64,000 bases of DNA from Theristus sp. LFF4_11. Its lineage: Eukaryota; Nematoda; Chromadorea; Monhysterida; Xyalidae. Within the stretch, counting starts at the first letter, position 1, and each line of letters opens with the position of its first letter. Positions 23,101 to 34,800 of this stretch are shown here, in pieces. Made by a program: the position numbers and the translations under genes. The notes under the pieces are model-generated. The model did not search any database and was not told where the DNA came from. It saw only the letters and a program-made list of their open reading frames with translations. The stretch spans positions 33,972-97,971 of the forward strand of contig JASANC010005033.1 in assembly GCA_030248135.1 (NCBI GenBank), in the 5' to 3' direction.

Positions 23101-26100
23101 TAAAATTAAAAATTAAAACAAAAAACCACTGGAAAACGCATAAAAATGTGTTTTTGCCCAACTTTTAAAGCAAAAAAAGTCCCGGGACAAAAATCTAAGG
23201 TCAGATTCGAATTCAGCGACCCCGAAACCCTCTATGTAGAATTAAAAATTAAAATTACAAGTTGTTTCTAATTTGATTTTTTTACTGCGAAACGAAAACG
23301 TGTGCAAAAAGCAAAAAAAATCAACTTTTTACCCATTTTTTGGGTGGGCAAGTGGTCAGTTGCAAAATATCAAAACTGATTCCGATACAGCGGTTGTAAG
23401 GCTGTTGTAAAACAGCTTTGTTAAAAAAATCCGCACTTAAAACTAAAAATTAAAACAAAAAACCACTGGAAAACGCATAAAAATGTGTTTTTGCCCAGTT
23501 TTTAGAGCAATAAAAAAGCCCGGGACAAAAATCTAAGGTCAGATTCAAATTCAGCGATCTTGAAAACCCCCCTGGAGAACTAAAAATTAAAATTACAAGT
23601 TGTTTCTAACTTGATTTTTTCACTGTGAAACGAAAACGTGTGCAAAAAGCAAAAAAATCAACTTTTTACCCATTTTTTAGATGGACAAGTGGTCAGTTGC
23701 AAAATATCAAAACTGATTCAGATACAGCGGTTGTATGGCTGTTATAAAACAGCTTTGCTAAAAAAATCCGCACTTAAAATTAAAAATTAAAACAAAAAAC
23801 CACTGGAAAACGCATAAAAATGTGTTTTTGCCCAACTTTTAAAGCAAAAAAAGTCCCGGGACAAAAATCTAAGGTCAGATTCAAATTCAGCGACCCCGAA
23901 ACCCTCTATGTAGAATTAAAAATTAAAATTACAAGTTGTTTCTAATTTGATTTTTTTACTGCGAAACGAAAACGTGTGCAAAAAGCAAAAAAAATCAACT
24001 TTTTACCCATTTTTTGGGTGGGCAAGTGGTCAGTTGCAAAATATCAAAACTGATTCCGATACAGCGGTTGTAAGGCTGTTGTAAAACAGCTTTGTTAAAA
24101 AAATCCGCACTTAAAACTAAAAATTAAAACAAAAAACCACTCGAAAACGCATAAAAATGTGTTTTTGCCCAGTTTTTAAAGCAATAAAAAAGCCCGGGAC
24201 AAAAATCTAAGGTCAGATTCAAATTCAGCGATCTTGAAAACCCCCCTGGAGAACTAAAAATTAAAATTACAAGTTGTTTCTAACTTGATTTTTTCACTGT
24301 GAAACGAAAACGTGTGCAAAAAGCAAAAAATCAACTTTTTACCCATTTTTTAGATGGACAAGTGGTCAGTTGCAAAATATCAAAACTGATTCAGATACAG
24401 CGGTTGTATGGCTGTTATAAAACAGCTTTGCTAAAAAAATCCGCACTTAAAATTAAAAATTAAAACAAAAAATCACTGGAAAACGCATAAAAATGTGTTT
24501 TTGCCCAACTTTTAGAGCAAAAAAGTCCCGGGACAAAAATCTAAGGTCAGATTCGAATTCAGCGACCCGAAACCCTCTATGTAGAATTAAAAATTGAAAT
24601 TACAAGTTGTTTCTAATTTGATTTTTTTACTGCGAAACGAAAACGTGTGCAAAAAGCAAAAAAAAATCAACTTTTTACCCATTTTTTAGGTGGGCAAGTG
24701 GTCAGTTGCAAAATATCAAAACTGATTCCGATACAGCGGTTGTAAGGCTGTTGTAAAACAGCTTTGTTAAAAAAATCCGCACTTAAAATTAAAAATTAAA
24801 ACCAAAAAACACTGGAAAACGCAAAAAAATGTGTTTTTGCCCAATTTTAGGGCAAAAAAATGCCCGGGGCAAAAATCTAAGATCAGATTCAAATTCAGCG
24901 ACCCCGAAAACCCCCCTGTAGAACCAAAAATGAAAATCGAAAAATTGTGTTTATGAGCTCAAAAAATGTTTTAAAAAAATAGCGTAATTTAAAAAAAAAG
25001 TAATTTTAACTAGCATCGTAGCGCCTCAGGGACCCCCCTTGCAAGGGCTCATTGATACAGGGCCTTAAAGAACTCCGCAAGATCTTTCACGTGAATACTG
25101 TGTGAGGTTCCAGAAACTGTGCAACTACGAGATACGGTAGGGCTAAAAAGGTACACTTTGCGAAAAATCGCAAAAAATCGAGGGTTTTTCAACTTTCGCA
25201 TCCTAAAAACGACCTTTATAGGCATAATCAGGGGGTACTCAGGGGGTAAACCTGAAGCGCCTTGATTAGTAGAATGTCCCTGCACCCTTGGTTTAAAAAC
25301 TTTCCCATGTAGCGCTAGACCCCCCCCCCCACTCTTATTTGCAAACGGTGTTAAACAAAACTGGTTTCATTTGACTCACCTTCACAGCGTCCAGCACATC
25401 CCACAATTGCAACGAATCAGGCGTCAAAAAGCAGAAACGAAACTTCAGTCGGTGAAAACTGCAAAGACAACCATTTGATTTGGACGTTCGATATTTTTAT
25501 TATTTTAGACCATGCGGTGATTGAAATTCTAAATTTTTCGTGTTGAACCAAAAAAAATTCAGTTCATTTCGAGCTAAACAGCCAACTATTCAAAGCTAAA
25601 CAACGCAAGAAGGTTTTGGAAGTTGCCTCCGCACCAAAAAAGCGTATCCACGCCAACAAAACGCTGCAGCAAAACAAAACGACCATAAAAACCCACTCAC
25701 TTGAGGAACATTGCGCCGGTGTCACTCGGATTCGCCTGTGTTTGCGCATCGCAAGTCGAGAACAGTCGAACCAAACCGGCAGCTGGTGTGGCCTGCTCGT
25801 CAAGTGAGACGATCGTCTGAAATTGGACGAAACGGAATGGAAGAAAACCAAAAAACAAATAAAACACTGCTACAGTCTAACTCTTTGAACATATCCAACG
25901 ATCCAAAGTTCCATGCAAACCAAACTCCGCCTCCACATCAGTTCATGCACAGAATGTATACATCAACCAATCAGCTAGTGGATATGTTATGGAGTTAGAC
26001 TGTACTGTTACTGAAGATTGATCGACAGTCGAAAATGGTCGGAAGGAATGAAAACAAGAAAAAATTGCATTGTTGCAAGTTGTAATCTTCGTTGCCTGAA

Positions 26101-27348
26101 CAGCTTCATCAGTGAGGTCGCTACCACACACACAGGCACAATGGAGCCGACAGCACACTGTGACAGCTGGTGTGTTTGTTTGCGAGTGCATTAATCGCGG
26201 TGCACCCAGCATGTGAGCGAGCATTGCAGTTTCAAAAGTGGTCAGAAGCATAGTTGTTCTAGGGGGGGGGGGCTGGGGGCGCCTTCGGCCCCCGCAAAAA
26301 ACTTTTCGAATCTTCAGATTTTTTCAGCCCAGCTATTATCTATCTAAAAAAATTTCCCAGCCAGCTATTTATCTGAAAATTTTTGTCTTCGAAGACATAA
26401 AATGAGTCAATTTTTGACCAAAATTGACCATTTTTGCTCGAAATTCTTAAAAATTTCGCTAATTTTTGGTAAATTACGCTTTATAGTTGATTTTTAGTGT
26501 ATTAAGCATTATTTAGCTGTTTTTATCGCTTTTTAGCGATTTAGCTATTTCAAAATTTTGACCGGCGTTCCAAAATCACATGCCCCCGCGCCCCCCCCCC
26601 CAAAATTTGCAGCCTGGCTGCACTTGTGCGATGTGCTTTTCGTTCGGCAACCTTCAGGGACGCAAACGCCCGTTTGGACGCTGCTGTGCACCTTGCACTG
26701 TAGTCCAAAGACAATGATCCACTCGATCGTCACACGACCATCAAAGACCGACCGTGCAAAACGGCGGTGCGTCGGCGCCCAAATACGAGCGACGCTTTTC
26801 GAGCGTCAACTGAGTTTTGTGCTTCCTCTGTTGCGCCAGCTGGTGACGTCGTTCCACCTTCGATCGTTTCAGGCGAGTTTTAAGCGATTGACTGACCGGC
26901 AGCGACGTTGGACGGCCTGACAAAATGCAACTTCCAGTCTTCAGCACATTTTTCAGTGGTTCTGTCACATTTCATTCTTTCAAAACTACATCCATTCATC
27001 CATTTTATTCCCCCCAAAAAGCAGGAAACTCCGATAAAAATGTAAGAACAGCATGTAACACGTGAAAACCAGGACAGTTTGTTTATGGGCTGCCACCCTT
27101 TATGACTCCCAGGCGTCCGCTGAGTCATTTTATTTCATGAAAACAGCAGGGGCAGTGACTCACACTCACGGGATACGGCCAGCCATTCAACCACAACGAA
27201 TAAGCCACAGTTTGGTTTGAGGTAAACCGTTCATTGCAGACGCACCTTTCGCGGCCGCATCCACGGACCGCTTGCTCCGGTGTCTGCCTGTTTTGTGTTG
27301 TTTGTTCGACTGCTTGAACGCACCAGCCCGATGCGTCGTAGAAACCAT
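11170..27348 (-). CDS. TSR1: TSR1, 40S pre-ribosome maturation GTPase-like factor, 20 coding exons
   Basis: Tsr1 is a nucleolar/cytoplasmic assembly factor for the small ribosomal subunit, related to Bms1 and translational GTPases but without GTPase activity. Exons: 27348-27246, 26916-26749, 26157-26096, 25816-25701, 25458-25380, 21308-21221, 20788-20689, 20337-20190, 19334-19196, 18855-18722, 17464-17366, 16848-16787, 16681-16589, 16455-16299, 16035-15984, 15689-15478, 15220-15127, 14828-14698, 11538-11439, 11354-11170. Phases agree throughout and the total is 2322 nt (773 aa). Family signatures: N-terminal [14 protein letters not shown] and [33 protein letters not shown]; an acidic segment in exon 11; [70 protein letters not shown] near the C-terminus. 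The junction of exons 2-3 and a GC donor after exon 3 are the least certain. About 70 residues of the GYVRG-type beta-barrel expected between exons 8 and 9 were not found (see findings). Introns carry several transposons. Confidence 0.95.
11736..13021. mobile_element. Foldback-type element in TSR1 intron 18
   Basis: 11736-11882 and 12877-13021 are inverted copies of about 146 bp, starting with ATTATCTAAAAATGCGGG. They enclose about 1 kb that includes a separate MITE (12419-12866). I could not define a target duplication with confidence. No coding sequence is evident inside. Confidence 0.7.
12419..12866. mobile_element. TA-flanked MITE (TIR CCGTATTACCTCTAATAA), 448 bp
   Basis: The sequence CCGTATTACCTCTAATAAACCCC at the left is mirrored at the right end (GGGGTTAATAGAGGTAATACGG), with TA on both outer sides. 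This fits a Tc1/mariner-like non-autonomous element. It contains two CCCATGGGGGTTTATT blocks in the same orientation and several G runs. It is nested in the foldback element. Confidence 0.75.
13100..13800. repeat. Tandem repeat, about 4.5 units of about 140-150 bp
   Basis: A unit containing CGATTTCGCCAATTTCCACGG, GATTCGCCCGAAATCGT, TTGCTCACATAAGAAAACTA and GTGATCAGCGCATTGAATTA recurs at roughly 13140, 13300, 13440, 13580 and 13730, with several substitutions between units. It lies in TSR1 intron 18. Confidence 0.75.
15700..15930. mobile_element. Two abutting half-copies of a CCAATCAGCTGATTGG MITE
   Basis: 15700-15825 holds a right-hand half ending ATAGACTG..GTA and 15826-15930 a left-hand half beginning TACAGTCGAACACTAAATTA. 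Both carry the ACCAATCAG/CTGATTGG core and the CTCCGCCTCC or GGAGGCGGAG motif seen in the other copies (17178, 18973, 25873). They sit at the border of exon 16 of TSR1, and the acceptor of that exon (15689/15690) immediately adjoins the repeat. Confidence 0.7.
17178..17352. mobile_element. MITE of the TACAGTC..CTGATTGG family
   Basis: It begins near GAGTACAGTCGAACACTAA, contains CAGCTGATTGGTTGG, a central CTCCGCCTCC and the mirrored CCAACCAATCAGCTGA, and ends near CTATAG. It lies in TSR1 intron 11, right beside exon 11. Confidence 0.7.
18973..19137. mobile_element. MITE of the TACAGTC..CTGATTGG family
   Basis: The copy starts TACAGTCTAATCC and has CAACTAGCTGATTGGCTG, GGAGGCGGAGG and the mirrored CCAACCAATCAGCTAGTTGG, ending GCCTGTA. 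It lies in TSR1 intron 9. Confidence 0.72.
19672..19900. repeat. Anomalous poly-G/purine tract
   Basis: The stretch is almost pure G with A and few C, including a run of more than 25 G near 19790-19815. It lacks the short unique words that separate G runs in the MITEs and has no TIRs. It may be a sequencing or assembly artefact; it lies where a conserved TSR1 exon is expected. Confidence 0.6.
21425..25350. mobile_element. TTAA-flanked palindromic element, 3926 bp, piggyBac-like ends
   Basis: The outer ends are CACCGTTTGCAAATAAGAGT and its exact inverse, flanked by TTAA at 21421-21424 and 25351-25354. The whole element is a long inverted repeat folding at about 22711. Each arm is made of about 337-bp units of two alternating types. 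The left arm (about 1.29 kb) has three units and the right arm (about 2.64 kb) has seven. The difference is two 674-bp dimers. TTAA targets are used by piggyBac and a few other superfamilies; no transposase is present, so assignment is tentative. It occupies TSR1 intron 5. Confidence 0.85.
25873..26002. mobile_element. 130-bp MITE (TIR CAGTCTAACTC) with TA duplication
   Basis: CAGTCTAACTC at the left is mirrored by GAGTTAGACTG at the right, with TA immediately outside (25871-25872 and 26003-26004). The interior has CTCCGCCTCC and CCAATCAGCTAG as in its relatives. This is the best-preserved member here and fits a Tc1/mariner-type MITE. It lies in TSR1 intron 3. Confidence 0.85.
26249..26609. 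mobile_element. Truncated copy of the CATAGTTGTTCTAG MITE
   Basis: It starts CATAGTTGTTCTAGGGGG and is the reverse of 7407-7875 over about 360 bp (GCTATTATCTATCT, GTCTTCGAAGACATAAAATG, TTTTTGACCAAAATTGACC). It breaks off at CCCCCCAAAATTTGCAG, so its second TIR is missing. It lies in TSR1 intron 2. Confidence 0.8.
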
Positions 27349-28850
27349 TTTGCTTTCAGGCCCTTTTCAACAAACAGAATAGTTTCTTGCACATTTGCCA
27401 AGAAATAAGTTGATTGGCTACTGAATTAGAGCGCAAGCCCGTTATCGAACCAGATTTACTGGAATTTTCAAACAATAACAGAACGCAAGATAGTCGGCAC
27501 GGTTCAGTTTGTAAAACTGTCTTCTGTTACAAATCCAATGGCAAGACCCCTTGATTTGCGACTTCCATTTTACTTTTATGCCATTCCGTGTCACACAGTT
27601 TTGCTGACTCTCAAATTTCAGACATTTTCGGAGCCATTCAATGAAATCAATCACAATACAGATCGTCAACCATTCCATCGTGCCTTTTTCGCAAGTACAA
27701 AACTGTTCAAGGGTCACCAAAAATTTTAAGTAAACCACTTTTCAAATACGTTGAAGTAAGTTCCTTTCCATTGTAAAAAACAGTCGGTTACTTGCCTAAA
27801 TGTGTTAGTCAAACAGCATATGAATCGCAAACAAGTGGATAATCATAATTTGTTAAATAATGGAGCCATTAAGAAAACATGTACTTCGGCGATTTGTTTG
27901 AAAAGAAACCCACCCAAAATCTGTTTTAGAAATTGTGACAGGTAGAAACCAACCAGTCTTCGCCCAAAACCAACAAAAAACAACCAAAACGTAACCATAA
28001 GCAACAAAACAAGCGTATTACACACTAATTTCACGGGGGTAAAAATGAGGAGTTGCAAACACTTGAAAAGACAAGAATCCGTTTTTAAATTTTCGTTTGG
28101 TTCTCTGAAAAAGCTTCTCCTGTATTGGGTTCAAAGTTCTAAAAGTCTCTATTGTTTTGAACCAGTTGACCATTAGAAACCTACTTACGCCGTAACCTCT
28201 CAGAGAACCACGAAAACTTACCAAAATCGTCACAAAAACACCAACAAAATAAAAGGGAACGGTACCAAAAGTATGAACATCACAGTCGAACTCACAAAAG
28301 TCACTATTCTGCACAATCAAACTGGCAATTTTTCAAATTCTTATCAGCGTTTACAATTGCGTGTTCGACTGTTGATGAATTGCGAACGCACAAATTGACC
28401 GAGAAAAAATGTATTTTGTCGGCAATGTTGGTTGAGTTATTCGCCTAAATTTCGAAAAAATGTGCGGTTCACTACCAAAAAAACAATTGAGTAAATATGT
28501 GCGGAAACAACAAAAAAGCACATCACACGACGCCCCAATGTTTTGGAAATATAAAACGGTTTTGAATCTAAACTCGACAGAACGTGTGTCAACAAACAAT
28601 TTTGAACCAAGCAATTCTCTCATATCGGTTCTCCAAAATCATTCTGCACGAAGGTTCTGTCCAGTTCAGAGCAAAAATGGAATATGATGAATGAACAAAC
28701 CAAGCGTCTGCTTTGCACAGTTATAGAGAGAGCAAACTTGGGAGTAAACTGGGTGTGTTTCACAACTGATCGTCTGTGGATAAATGGATGAACTGATAAA
28801 AATACTGACAATACTCCGTTGCGTCAAACAAGCTGTCCTGTTTTTCATCT
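27349..28850. other. Intergenic space between EIF5 and TSR1
   Basis: About 1.5 kb separates the EIF5 stop from the TSR1 start on the same strand. It must hold the EIF5 3' UTR and the TSR1 promoter and 5' UTR. The sequence is AT-rich with short frames only. I saw no repeat ends or convincing core promoter motif. Confidence 0.5.
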
Positions 28851-31800
28851 CTAAATATCGTCAATATTCAAATCATCGCCATCCTCTTCTTCGTCGTTTT
28901 CATCGTCACTCGCCTTGCTCGTCTTGCCGTTCTTGGCCACTGCTCCGTTCACTGCAGCCTTCGGTGCCACTTCACCGCTGCCGAACTGAAATATTACGCA
29001 AATGTTCATTCGCTCATTTTGTTTTTTCTCGCATTAAAAAGTCACTTCACGAGTTCAGCATGTGTAACTGAAGAAGTGGAATGCACACGGATCAGTGCCA
29101 GTGAAATTGCAGAGTTTGCACTCTTTGGGTCGAAGCAGTCAATTGACTTTTCGGAGGTTTGTTCGTTTGACACAACAAAAGACAAGGTGCCCAAAGCAAA
29201 AGAAGTCATTTTACGCAACCAACAAAAACTCGGCAGAATAGTTAGACTGTGGCATCCCAAAATGAATGAATTAATGAATGTATGAACAATGCCACAGCCT
29301 GTTTTTTTTGCAGAAAAACGTCGGTTTTTTGCAGAAATTTTGGAGCGTTTGCAGAAATTTTTTTCGCAAATTTCTGCAAATTGCAGAAACAGATTGGCAT
29401 GCAAACTTTGGTTCTGCAATATTCATTTTGTGCATGGCGCTTGACTGAGGTTTCACATCAACATGGAAGAAATTTCAAATAGTTTTTTTTTGTCAAAAAC
29501 AGCTGTTTCGGCGATTGCTGTAGCGCAATGATTGGCGTTTTGTTTTGTCTTCGTAAATAAAATCGGAGTATTTCAAATTCGAAAAATAAAACAGAATCAG
29601 GTCACATCGAAAATTATTGTTTGCTGTTAGGCTTTCTGTTGTGAATTAGAATGAAGTGATCCATCATCCACACAACAGAAGATGCGAAAATGAGACATTG
29701 GCGGAGGTGCGCAAGTTTGTCGTCGAGCGTGTCGAGAATCTAAGCAACCGATTCGAAGATGCTACCGTCTGAGGCTGCCAAAATATTCTACCGTCTGAGA
29801 TGGATGGATCTGAACAGCTGCTGGCGTACGGAAATGCCGACCTGCTGTATCTGCACCAGTTTTATTCATCAATTTTGCCGGGCAAGGGCAGTATCGCTGA
29901 CGAATGAAAACGATTCAAACGCGAACGAATTCAATTCCCTGGTCCGAGTATAACTGCAGGCAAGCATGCAGTATCTGGGGATGAAAACAAAGAGGCGACA
30001 CAAAATCAAACCAAACAAAGTGAACTGAGCCTTTGAGAACGTCGAACCGACCGAAGCCATCGGTTTGACTGCGGAATTTGAGCAATGAGGTTTTCATTTC
30101 ATATTGTGTGGTTGCCATGTTGAATTTGAAACGAATGATTGGTGATTTGGTTGGTTTGGCAATCTGGTTTGGTTTTGGTGTTTTTCTTTTTTTTCCGTAC
30201 CTTTGAAAAATTCTGCGGTAAAACGATGCAATTGGCAATTGCAATTCTGAGCATCGTTTAGAAATGATGCTCAGAACGAAAAAAAATACCTTAAACAAGA
30301 ACCATTTTCGTCATGTTTTTAAAATTTGCAGAAATCAAATTTTATTTGCAGAATTTTTTTGCCAAATTTCTGCAAATTGCAGAACCGACTTTTTGAAAAA
30401 AAACCTAGGCCACTAGGCCACAGCTCTTCAGTGTCGCTCACCTCCACTTCGTCGTCGTCGTCGTCCGTCTCCTCCTCGGCCTCCTCGAGCCATTTCAAGA
30501 ATGGCGCCGCCTGATCCAGGATCGCCTGCGAGTCTTTGCGAGAGTCGAGAAACTTTTTGCTTGGCTGCAAAAGAAACGTTATTGGATTTCCGGTCCGCTC
30601 AATGATAATTTCGTTCTTGTTGTGTGTCAAACAAGAACCATTGCACATCAACGCAACACGTTGCACATGTTTGTGTAAATTAGAGATCCGTGTCATTCGA
30701 CACAATGACAGACAATTCGGATTGGTAACGGCGAAAAAACACCATAATTGCATTAAAAAACAGCCAAACAAAAGTTTTTCCGAAAAATTCCATCTCTATA
30801 CGTGACGCGACCAATCAAACGTCAGCAAACAAAAAACCACGCCAACATCAAACGGCACACCTTCTTCGCCCAGTCGATCATGACATCCTCCTCGACCAGG
30901 TCTTCGTCGTAGAGTGTCTTCAGGATGTGCGGCGTCAACGGCAACAACGCCGCCTTGTTCGTGTTGATCAACTGCTCAATGCCGCCGAGCAGATAGCGCT
31001 GTGCCTGAAAAAAATAAACGCACCGATGATCGTTTGCACACAGGCAAAACATCAAATATGCACACAAATGTCAAGTTCTGTAAGTTTACTGAAACAGAAA
31101 AACCGACTCAACAACCAGAAACCAGTGGGTTTAGAAATTTAGCGGTCTCTTCACGCAAAGCGGACCGCGTCTCATTTCTTGAGTCAGCAGTGAGTCGGAC
31201 CGAGTCAAGAGCGTCCAGTTGAACATGTCGCCCACCAAACGAACTGCATTCAGTGTCAGTCAAGCAAAAACTGTCATCAATGCTGAGTAAATGCGGTTTG
31301 GGGCAGGTACTGCCTAGTGCGGGTACCAACCCATCGCACGGACGAGGCAAAGGCCACACCAAGGTCTGCGACTCGCTGTCAACAAAGCCACAAGCGAACA
31401 GCCGTTTTCTGGAGTTCATTTTTTTCTGCCAACCTTTTTGTTGTTGTGCGTGAATCGCAGCAACAGCGGTGCGTGCTCCTGCAGTTGCTTGACGACGTTG
31501 GCCGAGTGCAGCAGCGCACGACACAGCAGCAACGGCGCGCGCTCCTTCACGTCCAGGCGATCCGCTTCGGCGACCACCGACGACGCGCTCAGCTGATCGC
31601 TCTGCTTTTGTGCTTGCTGCGAAATGAGAAAAGAAACGCGGCATTGGGAAAACTGAACTGACAGGCTTATGGTGGTGGTGGGTCTCTGTTGTTGTTGTCT
31701 CTGGGTCTCTGCATTTGAACTCTAAATTTCAGCTATGAGCTCATTGGTGATTCAAGTGACGCATGCTCTCCGCGCCGGATAGACTCCAGGTCCATCCATA

Positions 31801-34800
31801 TTAACAGACCGTCCGCTATAAGTGGGTACATTTTGACAACAAATTGCCCCTCGCAAAAAATCGATTTCGCTCATTTTTGGCACAAAGGTGCGGTTACGTC
31901 CCAATATGAAAGTTCCGGCCCGTTTTTGAAAAAAAATCAACCCCAACGTTTTCTACAGGCTTGCGAAGTAGGCCAAGTCGAAAAAAGTTGGTATTTTTCC
32001 CAATTTATAAAAAATGCTAATTTTACAAACTCAAAAAGCAAAATAGAAAAAAGTGATCGAGACAAAAGTTGTACTATTTTTGCTACTCTTTCACATGATA
32101 ATATTATTTTTGTCAAAAACCAAACCAAAAAATTGGTACAAACAAAAAACTGCAAAAATTGAGTTTTTTAATTTTTCAATTTTTTCACTTTTTTGCCTTT
32201 AAAAGCTCAGGGTTTAAATTGACCGTTCCAAATTTTACAGCATCGTTTTTGCCGCAAAAAACTGGTCTGGAAACTTGTAAATTAAAAAAATTCAGAGGTA
32301 TATATTTTAGATATTTGAGTTACAACATTATCCGAAAAAGTGCGATTTTTTGCTCAGACCAAAGTAATTCCGTTTTTATACGTACTCGATAGCAAAATCA
32401 TCCACAATGACCGGAATGAAAAATGTAGCATTTTGAATGGACTTTCACGTGGTTTATTTATTTTTTGCAAATAACAAATTACGTTCTTGGTACAAAGCAA
32501 AATTCTGAACAAATAAGGTTTTTTAACTTGTTTTTTTTTGTTTTTCCGTGTGTAAAAGCCTCAAACAAGGATTTTAACCAAAAACTTTTAACACCACGTA
32601 ATTCACCGTGTAAAACTGGTCTAGAAACCATTAAAGAAAAGACAACATACGGTGCATCAACAGCAGTTTCGAGTTTTCAATGTTTTTCAAAAGAGCCATT
32701 TTTTACTCAGACTGAAAAAGCTCCTGTTTTGAAGCTCAAGTTCGCCGCGATGAAAACAAAACAATCACCACACCCGATTATAATAAAAAATAAACCATTT
32801 CGGATGTTGTGTCAGGTGGCTTACTCAAATTTTACAATTGTTAAAGCATATTCTCGGTGCAAAGTTAAAATGAAGAAATCTTGAGTTTTTTTCGTCATAA
32901 GAAAACAATATTATGGAGGGGTCAAAAACTTATCAGCGCGTTTGTTCTAAGTAGACGACACACACGTATCAAATTAAAAAACAAGTCCTTCAACCGACGA
33001 AATAAATTCAACAATCATATTTAAGATCGGCTTTTTCAGAATACCGACCCCCCCTTGAACACAGTTTTTCAAAAGTTTTCAAATTTTGAAAAAATTAACA
33101 CCAATCGAACCGTCTCGATGCGCTCAGTTCGAAAATCACATTTGTTTTTTAATTTAACCCCTTTTTATGTTTGAAAAGAGGAAAAACCGTTTTTTTGAGA
33201 GATTTTTAGAAAAATGGCTCTAACTCGCCTCTGCGTTAAGCTATTAACAAAATTCAAAAACCAATCGATTTCGCTTGTGCTCACGCACATTTTTTATGTT
33301 AGCATTATTTTACAAAAAATGTTGTTTTATGTTTTAAATTTAAGAAAAACTGAAAGAGTTTGTGGTTTTTGCTGTGTTTAGGCACTTTCAAAGGATGCGG
33401 AGTACGGTTGCTAAGTGATCCTGAAAGCACTTGAAAATGCTACAAGTGTGCAAAAAATAAAAAAAATCGATTGCGCATTAAGAAGTAACGAAGCATTACA
33501 ATATCGGTCGCCCGCATGCATACAGGGTATTTCCTGGTATGGTACAAAAATCCAAAAACGGGTATTAGGGCAAGGATTACCGTAGCTGAGTGAAAGTTGT
33601 TTGCTTTAAGGGGAGTCGATTGATGATAAATTTGACTAGAATCGTTGAAGTATAACACTGCATGGACCATAAAGCCAATTTCATGCCTGAAAATGGTGAA
33701 AACTTGGTAGAATACCATTCTTCAAGGAGTACGGAAGTCAAGCGGTGGGTACAGTATTTGAATGAAAGTTGTTTGCCTGACCAAGAGTAATTGACTGATA
33801 CAAATTTGATTCAATTCGAACAACTAGAACACTACAGAAATCTAAAATGTCACTTTCAGGCCTAAAAATGGTTTAAAATAGTAAAAATCGTGCTCTGTGA
33901 GTTACGGTAATAATAATATAGTTGCGGTATCTGAAAGGAAATTGTTCGCATGATTAAGGGGAGCCGATTGATACCAAATTTGGCCTGATTAGTTCATGTA
34001 TAACACCACACAGACCAGAAACAATCCAAAAAAAGCTAAAAAACCAAAAAATCGCAAATATTAAATTACTGTAGCAAAATTTTACAACGGTACTCACTTT
34101 TTCGGATTCAGCGCAAAAAGTTGCCCTAATACCCGTTTTTTGGATTTTTGTCTTCGTTGCTCCTTTGCTTCGAACAATTTCCTTTCAGATACCGCAACTA
34201 TATTATTATTACCGTAACCCACAGAGCACGATTTTTACTATTTATAACCATTTTTAGGCCTGAAAGTGACATTTTTGATTCCTGTAGTGTTCTAGTTGTT
34301 CGAATTGAATCAAATTTGTATCAGTCAATTACTCTTGGTCAAGCAAACAACTTTCATTCAAATACCGTACCCACCGCTTGACTTCCGTACTCCTTGAAGA
34401 ATGGTATTCTACCAAGTTTTCACCATTTTCAGGCATGAAATTGGCTTTATGGTCCATGCAGTGTTATACTTGAACGAATCTAGTCAAATTTAGCATCAAT
34501 CGACTCCCCTTAAAGCAAACAACTTTCACTCAGCTACCGTAATCCTTGCTATAAGTTGCCCTAATACCAGTTTTTGGATTTTTGTCTCCGTTGCTCTACA
34601 ATTTGTCGACATACCAGGAAATACCCTGCATGTATTGCTATTGTAATGCTTCGTTACTTCTTAATGCGCAATCGATTTTTTTTATTTTTTGCACGCTTGT
34701 AGCATTTTTCAAGTGCTTTCAGAATCACTTAGCAACCCTACTCCGCATCCTTTGAAAGTGCCTAAACACAGCAAAAACCACAAACTCTTTCAGTTTTTCT

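Noticed and set aside
21467..25285. Identical frames of about 78 codons at 21467-21733 (+) and 25049-25285 (-)
   Set aside because: They are the two arms of one palindrome, so the identity is structural; the frame has no recognisable domain.
31317..31661. Plus-strand frame opposite EIF5 exon 9
   Set aside because: It is the antisense shadow of a GC-rich conserved exon.
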